DNA from: Gavia stellata
Taxonomy: Eukaryota > Chordata > Aves > Gaviiformes > Gaviidae
Length of the DNA stretch: 64,000 nt
Assembly (NCBI RefSeq): GCF_030936135.1
Contig: NC_082598.1
Span: forward strand, 36,326,687-36,390,686
Reading direction: 5' to 3'
Within the stretch, counting starts at the first letter, position 1, and each line of letters starts with the position of its first letter. Of the stretch, positions 27,001-41,000 are shown piece after piece. Both the position numbers and the translations under genes were made by a program. Below the pieces are notes generated by a model. It made no database searches, was not told the origin of the DNA, and saw only the letters and a program-made list of their open reading frames with translations.

Positions 27001-29006
27001 AGAAGCACTAAGGACTGGTCCAGACATCCATCAGGAATGATTAAACATTAACAAAAATCAGCCCAGTCATTAAGCCAGCGAAGAACTGTATGAGTCACAA
27101 GAAAATTCCTTCTGAGGAATTTCAGAGCTGCTCTCTGAAACAGCCCACCCAAACTGTGCAGCAGTGGAATAGGGGCTAACCAGACTGCTGTTAAAAAAAA
27201 GCGCCCCTTAAAAGTCCTTTTTAAACATAGAAAGTCCATGCAGAAGTATTGGGCACACCATTGTTTTCCTCAATCCACAGGAAGCTAATTTTCTTAACTT
27301 TTACTGAGCATAAACATCCTAAATTCCAAGATATTTAAATGAGTAAGACAAGCTATTTCCTCACCTCATTCAAATCTACAAACTCCATTCCTTATGAAAG
27401 TAATAGGTTTTTTAAAAGATGTTATGCTCTGAAACAGTCTTCTTTCTGCAGACAGAGGAGGCAGAACGGCTGCTACAATATGAAATGATACAAGGCCAAA
27501 ACCATTAAGTCAAGCACAGCAGGTTAGGTTACGTAGCTGTAAGTTTTGTAGCTGCTGATACGGGGGGAATACACCTGTTATGGGGAAGTGACTCTCAGAA
27601 TTAGACAAGTTGTTATCATGGGCCCCCTCATTCTGCATGTTCCCACTGTCTTTTTTCAACCTCTACTAACCAGCCAAAACACTGTGTCTCCAAAGACGGC
27701 TTTATCAGAAATATCAGTTACCAAAAGACACCTGTAGGTTATACCATTTACTTGGATTTTATTATATATTTCACACACACCCCTAGTGCATTTATATGAC
27801 TCAAAACTATAAAGACTGAAAGATTCAAGCTAAGAGAGTACAACCAACAGGTTTCTCCCAAGTCTTAAGTAATTCTAATTTTTTATGCATTACCTATTAA
27901 TTGGTTAAATAAATCAGTTTAAAAGGTTATTGGCAGGCTATTACACTTTCAGCTCAAATTCTACAGAAAAATTTACTTTTACTAAGCTTTCCTGCAAAAG
28001 ACATAGGGACAAGAATTTTTTCCCTCTCTAAAATCACAGAGCTACGTCCTAGGCTTAGCAACAGCATATTTTGCAGATAGGAAGACAACGTCACCTACTC
28101 ACACCCCCTAAAATCAACTGCAGCCAGAACATTCCTAAGCAATTAATTAACATGGATAACTACAACATTAATGTTTTCTCCAGCCTACCCTTTGAAGAAC
28201 AGAGCTGCAAACGGCACAATTAATGCAAGCCTACATTTAATTATCTAATTCAGTACTACTTACAAGTTATAGTTAAGGCAGCAAGTAATTAGAAGCCTCT
28301 CCCAACCTCCCTCTTATTTAGCCGAACCACCCTCTCATCTGGTAATAAGGGAGATGCTGGCCAGTTCTTATGGTGCCCCTTACCAGAAAGCTGCCATTCG
28401 GCAGTTTTGCTGCACACAGTATTATTCTTTTTTTAAAACCAGACTTCAAAACTACAGAGAACTCTTAAAAACAACTTAAGAGCTTCACTGTTCTCAACTG
28501 TGTCACTTGCAAACAGGATTAAAACAAAAACAAACCCAGTCATTTACACATTGAGAATTTGGTTTTTAAAATGGCACCTTAAGTTTTTAACCTGTTAGAT
28601 TTATCTCTTCTTTTACAGAAAATGAGCTTGATTGTTGACAGACCTACCAGTAGTTTGCAAGAGCTCAAGACACAACCAAATAAACTCAACAGCAGATCTT
28701 CCAAGAAAAATTACCTCAAGGAAACTACTCATACTTATTTAAGGAACATTTTCTTAAGAGCACAGCAAGGCAAGCCAGTAGAGATCCAGTTAATCTTTAA
28801 TTCTCTGAAGTGATACTGCCAAGAAGATTGCTTATGTACCATGTGAGCCCACAGTTACTACATAAGAAGCATTTATTGGGTTCCGTTCATGGCAGGTGGT
28901 AATAGAAAGCCATGAGGTGGTAATACTTTTTGTTTCAATTACAATTTTTTTTTTTTTACATTCATTCTACAATTGTCTGCATAGGCCCAAATGGAAGAGC
29001 AGAACA

Positions 29007-29037
<31 letters not shown>

Positions 29038-32000
29038 AAAAAAATTTCACTTCTCCTTCAACTTACTCACAAATTTAAAGCATTTTCGCTCTGGGTATTC
29101 TAGTCCCTTGAAACTGTACTGCCGTTAAATATAATATTACAAAACACAAAAAGTGTAAGTACTGCATCTTTGAGACATGGCAGAGACAAAACTGCACTCA
29201 AGTGTGATACCATGGTAATAAAACAAGAGACAGCTCTCATGAAAACCAATGCCCCTATGATAGCAAATTACTTTACCCAACGCCAAAACCAGTTCACATA
29301 CATGCAGGTATTTTTATAATTCCATTACAACAGTGTCTGAGGACTAGAAATTTTATATGTGCATCATAGTAGTCACTAGGGAAACAGAGGAGGAATTCAG
29401 AAGTTAGGGTTTCCTCACCAGCCCAAGTATATATGAAGCATACACAGTGTATGCAAAAGGGAAGTATATACAGGTTTTTATTCTTCTCTTCATGCAAGTT
29501 TGAACTGACTCAGAAGGTCAAAAGCCACAAAACCCCCCATACCTCGCCTGAGACAATGAAGGCTTTCCACATGCCAAGATTCTCACACCACCAGTCTGTT
29601 CTTGCAATGTGCAGCTGAAGGTCATTGTGCTCTCTCTCCATCAGAGTAATCTCATCCTTCAACTTAGAAACAATCTGCGGAGGTAAGTTTATTCATTACA
29701 ATTGGTAAAAAAAGCTTGTGCAACACACCTAGTTGTGTCTTTAGGGACACTATTCAGAAAGGAGAAAAGGTACAAAAGCAAGGAGACAAAGAACAATTCA
29801 CATGGGAAAAAAAAATCGTCAGTGACAGAATCTATGATGCCTCTATAAACTTGTAGAATACACAGTATTAAAGGTCAACCCTGATACTAAAATAAAAAAC
29901 AAGTCAGAAGGATGTGCTACTATCACACTATCAGCGTAAAAGGCGCTTTAGATAGGATTGTATATTACAACCATATATATTACACATCGTATGTTTTAGA
30001 CAAACTTAAAATTGCAGTTACTGAAATATGCATTACTGAAGACATCATCCTTACCATTTTCAGATATACATGATGTGACCAAAGAACCTGGGAATAGATT
30101 TTATTTCTAGGAACTTAGCTATATTAACAATCACTCAGAAAGTTACCACTTCATTCATTTTAGTTTTGGAAAGGGAAGGATTTATTATTGTGGAAAGCAC
30201 ACATTTAAAAAGATGTTCTTATCAAGACATAACTCACCATCATAATCTCATAAAGGAGAAACAGTGCATCTCATCACATCAGCAAAAAAATAAGTAACCA
30301 TACATACTACCAGGAGACAGTATGGCAAGAGGAGGTGGAAGTATACATAAGATGTGACATCAGAAACACAGCAAAAGAAGCTGACACTTTTTTTAACTAT
30401 GAAATACCACAGTCAAATGTTTTAGTTGTATGACTGGCACCACAAGTAGTACATTCTACAGAGTTACAGTAATTCTGTCTTTTTCAGAATTTTTGTCTCA
30501 TGTAAGATGTGAAATATTATCTACGCAACAGCTATACAACAACCTTCTAGCATATACCTAACCTTCAGAATAATTTTGTATTTTATTTACTATCACCATA
30601 CAGATTGCTCTGCAGTCACCTTACACTGACTCCTATAAGTGACATCCAGGAACAATCGATAAATACAAAAGGACTGGTAAGGTTTCATCATAAGTAAATA
30701 GCTGCTGCACTTATAAAACAAATATTGAGACTTTATAACGATACTGGATCCATTTTATTATCCTGTTTCAGAGATGTATATATTTTCAAAGAAAAAGAAT
30801 ATTTCAGAAGGAAAAAAAACACAGGGAAAAACCCACTACTTTAGAAGGGGTACAATCCCCATCTCCCTAAGAGCTCAGGTAAATAAAGAATATAGCTATT
30901 ATTTATCAAGAATGCAAAAGGAACATACAAATGATACATCCATGTGAATGAGGAACAATGAGGTTTAGTTATGTAGTATTTTTCATATCAAAGAAAAAAA
31001 ATTAAAACTATAATGCTACAGAAACAAATGGTATGTCCTAACTCACACATACACAAGCACACACACTGTTGTTTAGTACTTGTTTTGTACTTCTAACTCT
31101 TCTTGCCTGTGGTGCAAATTTTAACTTAAAACCTAGTTGGTTGTAAGAGCACCTCTTAACAATTTCTCAAAGTGAGTTTTATGTTCACTCCTGGTACAGG
31201 TCCACTGGAAATATGAAAGATCTGAACAAGTTAACATAAAATCCCTCCAACTTCCACATAATTCCTGATAGAGACAGAGGCATTTTTCTGTTCAGTAATG
31301 TCCCATTAAATTTCAATAATTGTGTCACACAGTTTTGTTTGAAAATAAGGCTTAGCAAACACTGGAAAGTGCTCTGGCGGGGAATGTTAAGGTTTTGAGT
31401 TGCTACTGAGGATGACAAGACTGAACTCTAGAAAGAATGTGGTCCCTGCACATTTAGTGTGGTTGCACAGGATCGCATGAGACTGCACTCACAGACCCAA
31501 GGGAGACAACCGCTGAGCTTCGGGCATGAGACACACACCAAAGGTGGCACCACAGTCACAGACCTCCAAAGACCCAGATATCTTCTGTGGCAGTGAGCCT
31601 TGTATGTCAGAGACATTGTCTGAGACTACTTGTCATGTCACCTTTGCTACTCTTTATATTCCACAGAAAGAACTGAAATAAGACTTCTCCCTACAAAGCA
31701 TTTTCTTTTAAAACTAGCAGCATTCCACGTGCAATTCAAATGAGCACTTTTCTTCCTTGATTGACTGGCATCCGAGTTGCACAGTGCTAGAAGCCACTTA
31801 AAGATGTACATACATGTTTTGTATGGGTCTCACAAGCAAAGGCATTTCAAAAAGAAAAAACAAACAACCCAAGAACAGCTTGAGGTTAAAAAAATTTAAT
31901 ACAAAATGTGCGTGATATTCCCCTTCATATGGCACAAAACTGGCATTTTTAGAAACATTTTTTACATCATATGACCAAGAACCACATTTTTACTTACTAT

Positions 32001-35000
32001 GTGCAGAGGAGAAAAAAAATCAAGTCCCTGTGACAAGGTGCTCTCACACTGTCAACCCTAACTATCCATTTAAAAGCTCCACAGGTAAATGCTGCTGCAG
32101 TAATACAGGCATTAAAAAAAAAAAAAAGACATGTCTGTGCTCTTACCACTCTGAATAGCAGTGGTTGGATGACAAGTAAGAGGTATCTTCTGCCAGCTAA
32201 GGCCACACACACAGAAGAGCAGCTGTGAGCTGGACACCCCAGAACAGCTGCAGACACATTTCCCGTTGTCTGCAGTAACCTCTGGCAGAAGGGGCATGTG
32301 GAAGGGACAGAAGGAATGAAGCTAGCCAGCGTGGCCTCAAACACTACTGTCCACATCTCTCTCTTAGAGGTAGCTATACCCAGAGCTGGGGCAGCAGAGA
32401 ATGAGCAGGGTGTCAGCTTCTATTCAGACCAGCATCTTAGCACTCACCCTGAATGAAGGAACAAATGTATGAAGAACCCACGTCCTGAGCAATGACTAAT
32501 GCCCAGGTACATTTTTGCTATCCCTAGCAGGACGTCATTTTAGGGAGACGCCTTAGCTACTTGTCTCACCCACCGTCTACCATTTGCAACCAATCTCATT
32601 ATACCTGAAAAGCTTGGCCCAGCTGCACCTGAACAGTCCTGTAATATCATCATTACTAGCAATGCAAATGAGTTGGCCTAAGCCAAATGCAAATCACTTG
32701 CTTCTGCCTGCATATGTTCTTAGATTGCTTAACTGTTGCACTTTGCAAAGAGAAAAAGATTTTTAAACCAAGCCCAGAGAGCTGAAGTTTCATATCTCTC
32801 AGAATTTTTAGTCTGATGAAACTGTGCCCTGCAGATTTCTCCTAGTTCTTTATAAAGGAAATCAGTCACTTTTATGGGCTTGGGGTTTTTTTTCCCCTTT
32901 ATTTGAGCAAGCCAGTCACAACTGTAGAGATTATGAAGCTGTGCTGTGCTATTTCAAAGCCAGCAGAGGGAGCAGAAGTTAACTAGCACACCCCTCCACT
33001 GCAGTGCTGCAGGTGCAGCAGGGACACGAAACCAGCTGCCATAAAGAATTATACAGATATAGGTGGGTACAGATGCAAGGAAGAAATACTGTTTGCCACT
33101 GACAAAGCAGCAAGACCACTGTGAGAGAAGTCGTTATTCTATGACAAACAAAGCAATATAAATCATATTTCCAATTTTAGTTACAATAGCTTTTAAAAAA
33201 TGGAAAAAATAAACAATTAAGCTCTGATTTCACTTTCTATAACAGGCTGATTGAAATAGCAATCTGACCTGTCCAAAAAGAGCCTGAGACAACTGGATGT
33301 TACACAAACACACATGTAATATTAAAAAAAAAAAAAAAAAAAAGACTGAAGACACTAAAGGTATTTACCTTTTTGTCAGGTTTTGGTGAATTACATATGG
33401 AATTTAGAGCCTGTTTCTTATATTCAAGCTTGTCATTTAGCTGGCGAAGTTTATTTACAGCATAACTAGCCTGTTCATTAATTCTTGTGCTGCATTCTTC
33501 AGTAGCTTCTTCACAACTGTGGCTCTAGGAATAGAGGATGGGAGTAATTGCATCATTAGTATGAAAAAGGAGACAGTTATTGTTTGCTCCATAAGCATTT
33601 TATGTATAAGAAAACTTATTCTTGATATAGATGAAAATGTAGGTATAACAGATTCTAATAGATATTCCAACCATCAGATCCAACATCAAACATCTGTTAA
33701 AAAAACCAAAAACCAAACAAAAGACAAAGCCTCATTACCATTTATACTACAGGTCTTTGGCAACTGTTGCCAACTATGTAAAATGACCTCCAAGCTAAGG
33801 CTTTAGTGTAAATGAGAGGAAGAATCAAAGTTTATTTTAAAAGCAACAACAGCTTAGTAGTCATGGTCAATATTCTGAGCCAGATAGAAAAGCAAATACT
33901 TAGCTCTGAGCTGAAAGATAATGAGATGGGCGGGGACAGGACCACATGGGACACAAAACAAAAAAAACCCCACAGTTCTAACAAACAGTCCTGCCTCCCA
34001 CAAACCATCACAGAACAGATTTATCATCCTGCAGAACAATCTAAACCAAGTCCTTTCTCTTCATAAACAGATTTTACTGCTATTTTTAGAAGTGTTAATA
34101 AAAATGTGTTAAAAGCACATATGCATTACCCTAAACTCATAAATAATTTTCTTATATTCGTTCAGACAAACCAATAGCTTTTTCCATCTTGTGTACTACA
34201 GGCATGCAAAAAACCAGAAAACTTGACACCTTTCAGTGACATTCTCTTTAACATCTTTTGGCATTTGCCCCAGCCTCCCACTTCTCACTGTACTTACCCA
34301 AATAGGCATGAAGACCTCGAGATCCAGCAAACACAGCACTGTGATGTTACTCTTGCCACGTTCAAAGATCTTTGAGGTCTGCTTGTGACTGAATATATCT
34401 TAATTTAACTGTGGGAAGCTAGGAATCTAACCTCATGAACGAGAGTTCTGTGTTATTTAATGATATTCCCACTAAGTAAGCTGTATCTTTATATAATTAA
34501 CAAAAAGCTAACAGAAGGAAGTCTCATACTCTACTAAGTTCTGTGAGTTTTAGAGGAGACAATCCTCCTGTAAATTCTGCAGTATTTTACATCTTAGTAA
34601 GAAAGTCTGAGAAGAGATACAGTAGCAACAATAATTAATCTCCTTAGTGCGATCCTCATAAGGAGGGTAACATAATGCAGAAGTCAGGAGTTCTATGCTA
34701 AGAAATCCATGCCCTTTTCCAGCTCTGCATTTGCCTGCTATGTGACTGAGTAAATAATATTAGCTCTATGCCCCATCCTTTTTTCTGTCTATTCTGCATG
34801 GACTGTAAACTCCTCAGGTCACAGACTGTCTCCAAGCATGTATACAGAGGTCAGCTCATGGAAACTTGTTGTTATCACCCGGCACTACAATAATGCAAAT
34901 AATAATTAACACACTAGGTGTTATTCAAAACGCTATTGAACAGTAACATAAAATAAAAACTTATACTTGTTGGGAAGCACAGAGGTCAAAAAGAATCAAA

Positions 35001-38000
35001 AATGCTATTTTCAATACTGAAGAACTGAAAGATTTTTCATATGAAGTTTGGTTCTAGTAATCAAAGGATTGCAACTAATTACAAATCAGTAAGGCTCTGC
35101 TCCCAGAAGTAGGCTACATGATTTCTCTGTCATCAACATTTCAGACACTTAGAGCAAAAAACACTGCTGAATCCCTAAGTTTATCACAAAAACGCTAGAA
35201 TTACAAGATAACAAGTTACCTGCATTCAAATTATCAAATTTGTCAAATAAACCACCAACAGAGTCAAAGCTGAGATCATGAAGGATTGTGCTATTTTCCC
35301 CTGATTGCTAAACTGATAATGACTTCCATTTCTGCGAGTGCTGCAGAATGCAGACTTTGGGCTTATTTCAGTGATCTGACACATGAAGCACCAATGCAAC
35401 CACCAGACCCTCTTTCTTCAAAGTGCTGAATGCAGGTACTGCTTGCTTCTGTATTTTTACATCTAAAGGAGGTTTACGTTTAAAGGACGTTTCTCCAAGG
35501 GGCAAAAAGCGATGATGGATTGGAAGGAAGAAGAAAGAACTCATTCCATATGCAGAAGAACCACCAGAGTCTGGCCTTGCTCCAATTCCTATCTTCTGAT
35601 TTGATTTTCTCACATTTAATCAGCACTTACCCTTTTGTCCTCCCCTCCATGAGGACACTACATGGCTTTTTAACTACCCGGCTAAAACAGTGAAATTTAC
35701 GGAAAATTAACATAGGTAACTCCCACAGTGCCCCCGGAAGTGAGGATGTAGACCTCCAAAACCCAAACTAAAACGAAAACAATTAGTATTCGCTAACAAT
35801 ATGGATCTCTCCAGAAACACCAGATTTCTCAGCTGTGGTGCCAGAAAGTCTTTGAAGTACCTACAATTCTCAACACATAGCTGAGTTAGCAGTGAGAAAG
35901 TAGAAAACACGTCTTGAATCTTTGATCAAGGAAAAGAATACAGGGAGAAACAAACAACGAAAAATTCAGCAAGCTCTAAAAGTTCATATTGGAAGTAATC
36001 TATGTATAACTCATCATCTCTGCATATTTGCTGATATGTGGACTATGGAGACTGTAATAGCTCACCTACAGAAATGAAAGTTATATTTAAGTAGTAAATA
36101 CAAAAGCCTTAGGTTTTGGAAAAATTGTTTCTAAATGGCAGAATGTAGATCAGCACCTCTGGATTCTGCTTCTTATTTGTCCATTTAGATCCAGTTTTAG
36201 ACAAACTATTACACTTCATTGTGTTCTGAGCAAGTTCAGATGTAAAATGAAGATATTCATGCTGATCTGAAGCAGCAGCCTGACTGAAAGACCTCACTAG
36301 TCTGAGAGATGTTCTTGTCAAAACGTTCTTCGATAAATGTAACAAGTTCCCCCAGTATGACCGATTTAGAGAACCCACTGAAAAAACCTGCCCTAAGAGA
36401 GCTGCCATTGCGTTATTGCTTATGACATTTTGAATGCTCTGTTTTAGTACTTCCAGTTCTAGTGCTATTTTAATCACTTTTATCTTCCAACATAATTTAT
36501 TGAATAAATTAACAGGTTAATACAAAAGCATTAAGATTATATTTTTCATTACTTTTCCTCCTCTATTGTGCAACTTGTAATACCTATTTAGTACCTAGGA
36601 AATGCATGAGGGACAGGGACAGACAATGTCTAGACAGAAAACTACTGATGTTTCAGTGATATTTCCTTCACTAAAAAGCAGAGCAGCTGAGCTTGTATGA
36701 GGTATGTTTTGCATTCTGTGATACTAAGGAGCATAAACAAAAGATACAGACTACAAAAGGCTTGGAAATTTGAAATATCTACTTTAACTAATTTAAAGTT
36801 TACGTAGTCAGTCATTTTGTACCATTTTGTTTCAAAGAGCTTGTAAACATACCAGGTTTACCTGATGAAACGACAAGAGTGATGATATTTATAAATACAC
36901 CAGAAAAAAAAAAAGAAAAGTAGTCCAAAGCTCGAGGACAGAAGATGCGACTATATGCTTTACTCAGGATTGTCTTTAGATTACCTTAATTAACAGTGAA
37001 AGAAATTGTCTATGTGACTCACCACTTCATCTTTGTCCTCAGGAGTTAGCTGAGCAGAACTTCTTTCTTCTTCCTTCTTGACTGATCTCTCATATAAATC
37101 ACTGACAATGAATGAGGGGTAGTATCTGTCCTTTAGAGTTTCGTAAACATCTGCCTGAATTCTGTAGAAAACTTCAGTGCCTTTATTTCCCACGAGACTT
37201 TGCTGTATTTCTTTATAAAGTGATTTTTCCACAGGTATTTCTCTGCTTTCCACAAAAAAATTCTGATAAATTTCACTCACCAGTTGAGGTATTTCAGCCT
37301 AGGAAGCAAGGAGGGAGAGGGAGGGAGAACAGAATAATAGAAAATGTTTAAAATATCAGGATGACTCATGATCCAGGTGCATAATTTGAAGGGTGATTAA
37401 GCTAATTCATGCCCAGATGTATGAGAACACATCTGTGAATCTCTTCTTGAGATCAAGCAGTCTGCCTGTACACCTATGCTAAGCAGCCAATTTAACAAAT
37501 ATCGATATTTATGTTGTGAAGTGAAGAAACAGCTGTGCTCTAAAATTACCATAGCTTCCACATTGACTGCTTTTATAAGCATGCTCCAAATGCTGGCATT
37601 AAAAGGAAAAAAGTGCTAGAGCAACATTGTGGTCACCATTTTAAGTTCAGATTGTAGAGTTCAGCTGTATCGGCTCTGCTGTCTTCTGCTAGATAAGATC
37701 AACTCACTTTATACGTGACTATAATTAATTTTTGAGGAGGAAAAGAAAGAAAAAAAAAGCACATCTGAAGATACATTTACCAGTACATGAGGCCAGGTAT
37801 TTCCACTGAGCACAGAACAGCACACAGGACTGAACTTTGCAGTAACGAACAGGAAAGAGAGAAGGTAATGCTGCACAGCCCACGATCATGTCTCAAATTA
37901 TCATCTCTCCAAACTGACCCGAACTGAAAAGGTTTTACCCACTCCCTTAGTATGGCACCATGTGCTTGCCTGCCTTATGCGACAATATCACAGCCACTGG

Positions 38001-41000
38001 CTGCATGACCCTATTTTTTTGTAATCAAATCTGCCCCTGTAGTGGCAGACAACCCTTACATTCCATGGAGCAACAGGAGCAGAGTATGTTAGAATCTCTT
38101 TAAAAAAAATGCTAAGTCTTGAATAGAGGCACTAAAACATATTGTTTTGAAAGCAAGGAGAGAAATCACAGCTGAAAGGTCATAAAGTGATTTATAGCAC
38201 CTTTTCCAATCACAAGCAGTTTGCAAATCAAAACTGATTTACACAACTCTTCAGTGCCTGACAAACCCTTTTTATGAACACTTTCTAGCCTGAGTTGGTT
38301 GTTAGCCATTTCTTCAGATCACATTAATGGCTCACTACTCATGCTCCACAATTTGACACTTTGGTTACAGGATGTTATTTGTGTTTTTCAATGGACTAGA
38401 ATCTTTTTACATAGGAGAGTAATAAAATTACAGTGAATAAAAAGTTAACTGATACTTAATAATGAAATTCGTATTTCTAGTGTGAATCCTGGAGGTTTAA
38501 AAGTTTCCCCAAAAAATGCACCCCACTGCTCATGAACAGCAAATTTGCCCTCTACATTCTTGCTCTGCACCATTGTTCCAGGATATTTCTTGCAACTTTA
38601 AGTGATACTTCCTATCCCTGTTTCAGGGTTCTCATTCCTATTTTATCTTAGCATGAATTACAATATAGCAGTAGTGCAGCATTCTTGGAGAAACTTAGTT
38701 GTTTATACAGCAACAGAACAGGGAGAGGAAGGGGTATTTTAAAGCAAAATCTCTGTTTCAAAAGGATTCTAAAAACATATACACAGATTTTCACAGTTTT
38801 GGATTGAATGAGCTACCTGTAATCAGCAAGATGAGAAGTTATGTACAGACTATCAAACAGTAATGTTCTTTCAAGTTTCATATCAGCTGATACAACTAAA
38901 GCCAATGTATTACTGCAAGTTTTTTCTCTGGTGGAGGGGGGAAATAATTATACTACTTTTTCACATCAAGTATCCTTTTCACAGGTCATGTCACTACGCA
39001 AAACAACAGTAAATCATCATCACAATAGTCCACAATTTTTAATTGCCATATTATCCCCAAGCATTGACATGAAGAAATTAAAAAACCTAAATTGCTTAGC
39101 ACCCATCCTATGCTATTCCTATTTAAAAAAACATAAATACCAAGACATTTCCTAACATCAAGATCACAACAAGCACAGATTCCAATTAATGCACAAGACA
39201 TATGGACTTGCAATTTTTTCTACCTTGTTAGCATTCTTCAGGTACTCCACAGACTCCCAAAGACCAATCAAAGCCATCTTGTCCATTCTTTCCATGTAGA
39301 TTCGGAAGTGTTCTCTGTACGAAGGGTTGGCCAAAATTTCATCAAACTGAAGAATCTGAAGAAAGGAAAACTAAGAGTAAAACCTGGGAAAATACCTAAC
39401 TCTAGCTTCTGTCCATCCCTTATGGGGAAAATCTTTTCACTTGATGTGCCCCTAAAGCACCATGCATCCCACAAACATGTGAATTAAATTCAACTGCACA
39501 GACCTTCTACAGTAATAGTTTCGTCTCATCGAAAAAAATAATAATAAAAAAATAAAAAATATGAGTTGTAAGTATTTAGAAGATAAATGCATCTATGCTC
39601 CTACCAGATAGGAAACATTTCCAGAATTTTCTGTCCTGGAGGTAAGACTACATTTCAAAGGACTAAGATGGCATTTCAAGTGATTCATGGCTATGTTTTG
39701 GCTCTTGCCAAAAAAGACAGAGGAGCCAAGCTGAGAGCTAACTGATCTATTCTTTGCTTGATTCAAACAAAGAGTAACACCATCAGTTTCCACACCACAG
39801 GTCACAGAGCTTTGAGATGTATCTCAATTATTCCCAGGGACACAGAAAAGATGGAGTGTAGTTCTTCACCTGGCAGCTAGGGCATTTGGTGGCTAGTTCC
39901 CATTAACTATTACTGAAAAGCATCTATCAGAAATGCAGCCAGGGAAGAGTACAGGCTGTGATATAATGCTCAGGACTCTTCCTGAGATGAGAGAGGAGGG
40001 TGTATGTCAAGCAGAAAAGGAAATTAAACACAGGCTTTCCACACCCAAGCAGATGCTGCAGCCATTAAGCTGTTGCTTTAAAAAAAAAAAACAAAACATT
40101 ATCACTTCCTCATCCTATTTTTGTGAATCCAGGCCTTTTCTTTGAGACAAAGACCTGAAAATAAAACACCTTCCTGACAAAATGAACAGATCTTCCCATG
40201 TTGAACAAAATGAACAACATTGGCTTCTTTAAAAAATAGGACCAATTTTCACCCAAAACACCCTACCAAAACTAAACACCCCTTCCTCTCCAACTTTTCA
40301 GTCTAGCAGCTGAATCAGTTTTTATGTAGCTCATTTAGGGCCATTACTTATATCACCAGGAATCCAAATACACAGGAGTGGTCTTGGCCTCTTTCTTTGT
40401 ACCTTACAGACATCAACCAACCCACACCTTTTTCTTTGAAAAGAAAAGCAGGTCCTTAAGCACTGGGGCTAATGAATCTTAGCTTCCTATGACTTTGCAT
40501 TTTATAGCAAAGGTAATTTGTTACGGAGCAAGACGTGAATTCCAACAAAGAGTGAGGCATTCGAGGGCACCCTCAGCAAGTTTGCAGATGACACCAAGTT
40601 GGGTGGGAGTGTTGATCTGCTCGAGGGTCGGAAGGCTCTGCAGAGGGATCTGGACAGGCTGGATCAATGGGCCGAGGCCAATTGTATGAGGTTCAACAAG
40701 GCCAAGTGCCGGGCCCTGCACTTGGGTCACAACAACCCCATGCAACACTACAGGCTTGGGGAAGAGTGGCTGGAAAGCTGCCCCGCAGAAAAGGACCTGG
40801 GGGTGTTGACCAACAGCCGGCTGAAGATGAGCCAGCAGTGTGCCCAGGTGGCCAAGAAGGCCAACGGCATCCTGGCCTGTATCAGAAATAGTGTGGCCAG
40901 CAGGAGCAGGGAGGTGATCGTGCCCCTGTACTCGGCTCTGGTGAGGCCGCACCTCGAATCCTGTGTTCAGTTTTGGGCCCCTCACTACAAGAAGGACATT

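Larger units (their letters stand above)
23680..29542 (-). other. Large SNX25 intron
   Basis: 5.9 kb. It holds a 17-base T-run at 26551-26567, a 13-base T-run at 28945-28957 and an (AC)n plus A-run at 29007-29044. An 83-codon - frame at 25948-26199 looks coding-like but is unassigned. GC-richer stretches at about 24060-24200 and 24960-25180 were not assigned. Confidence 0.5.
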
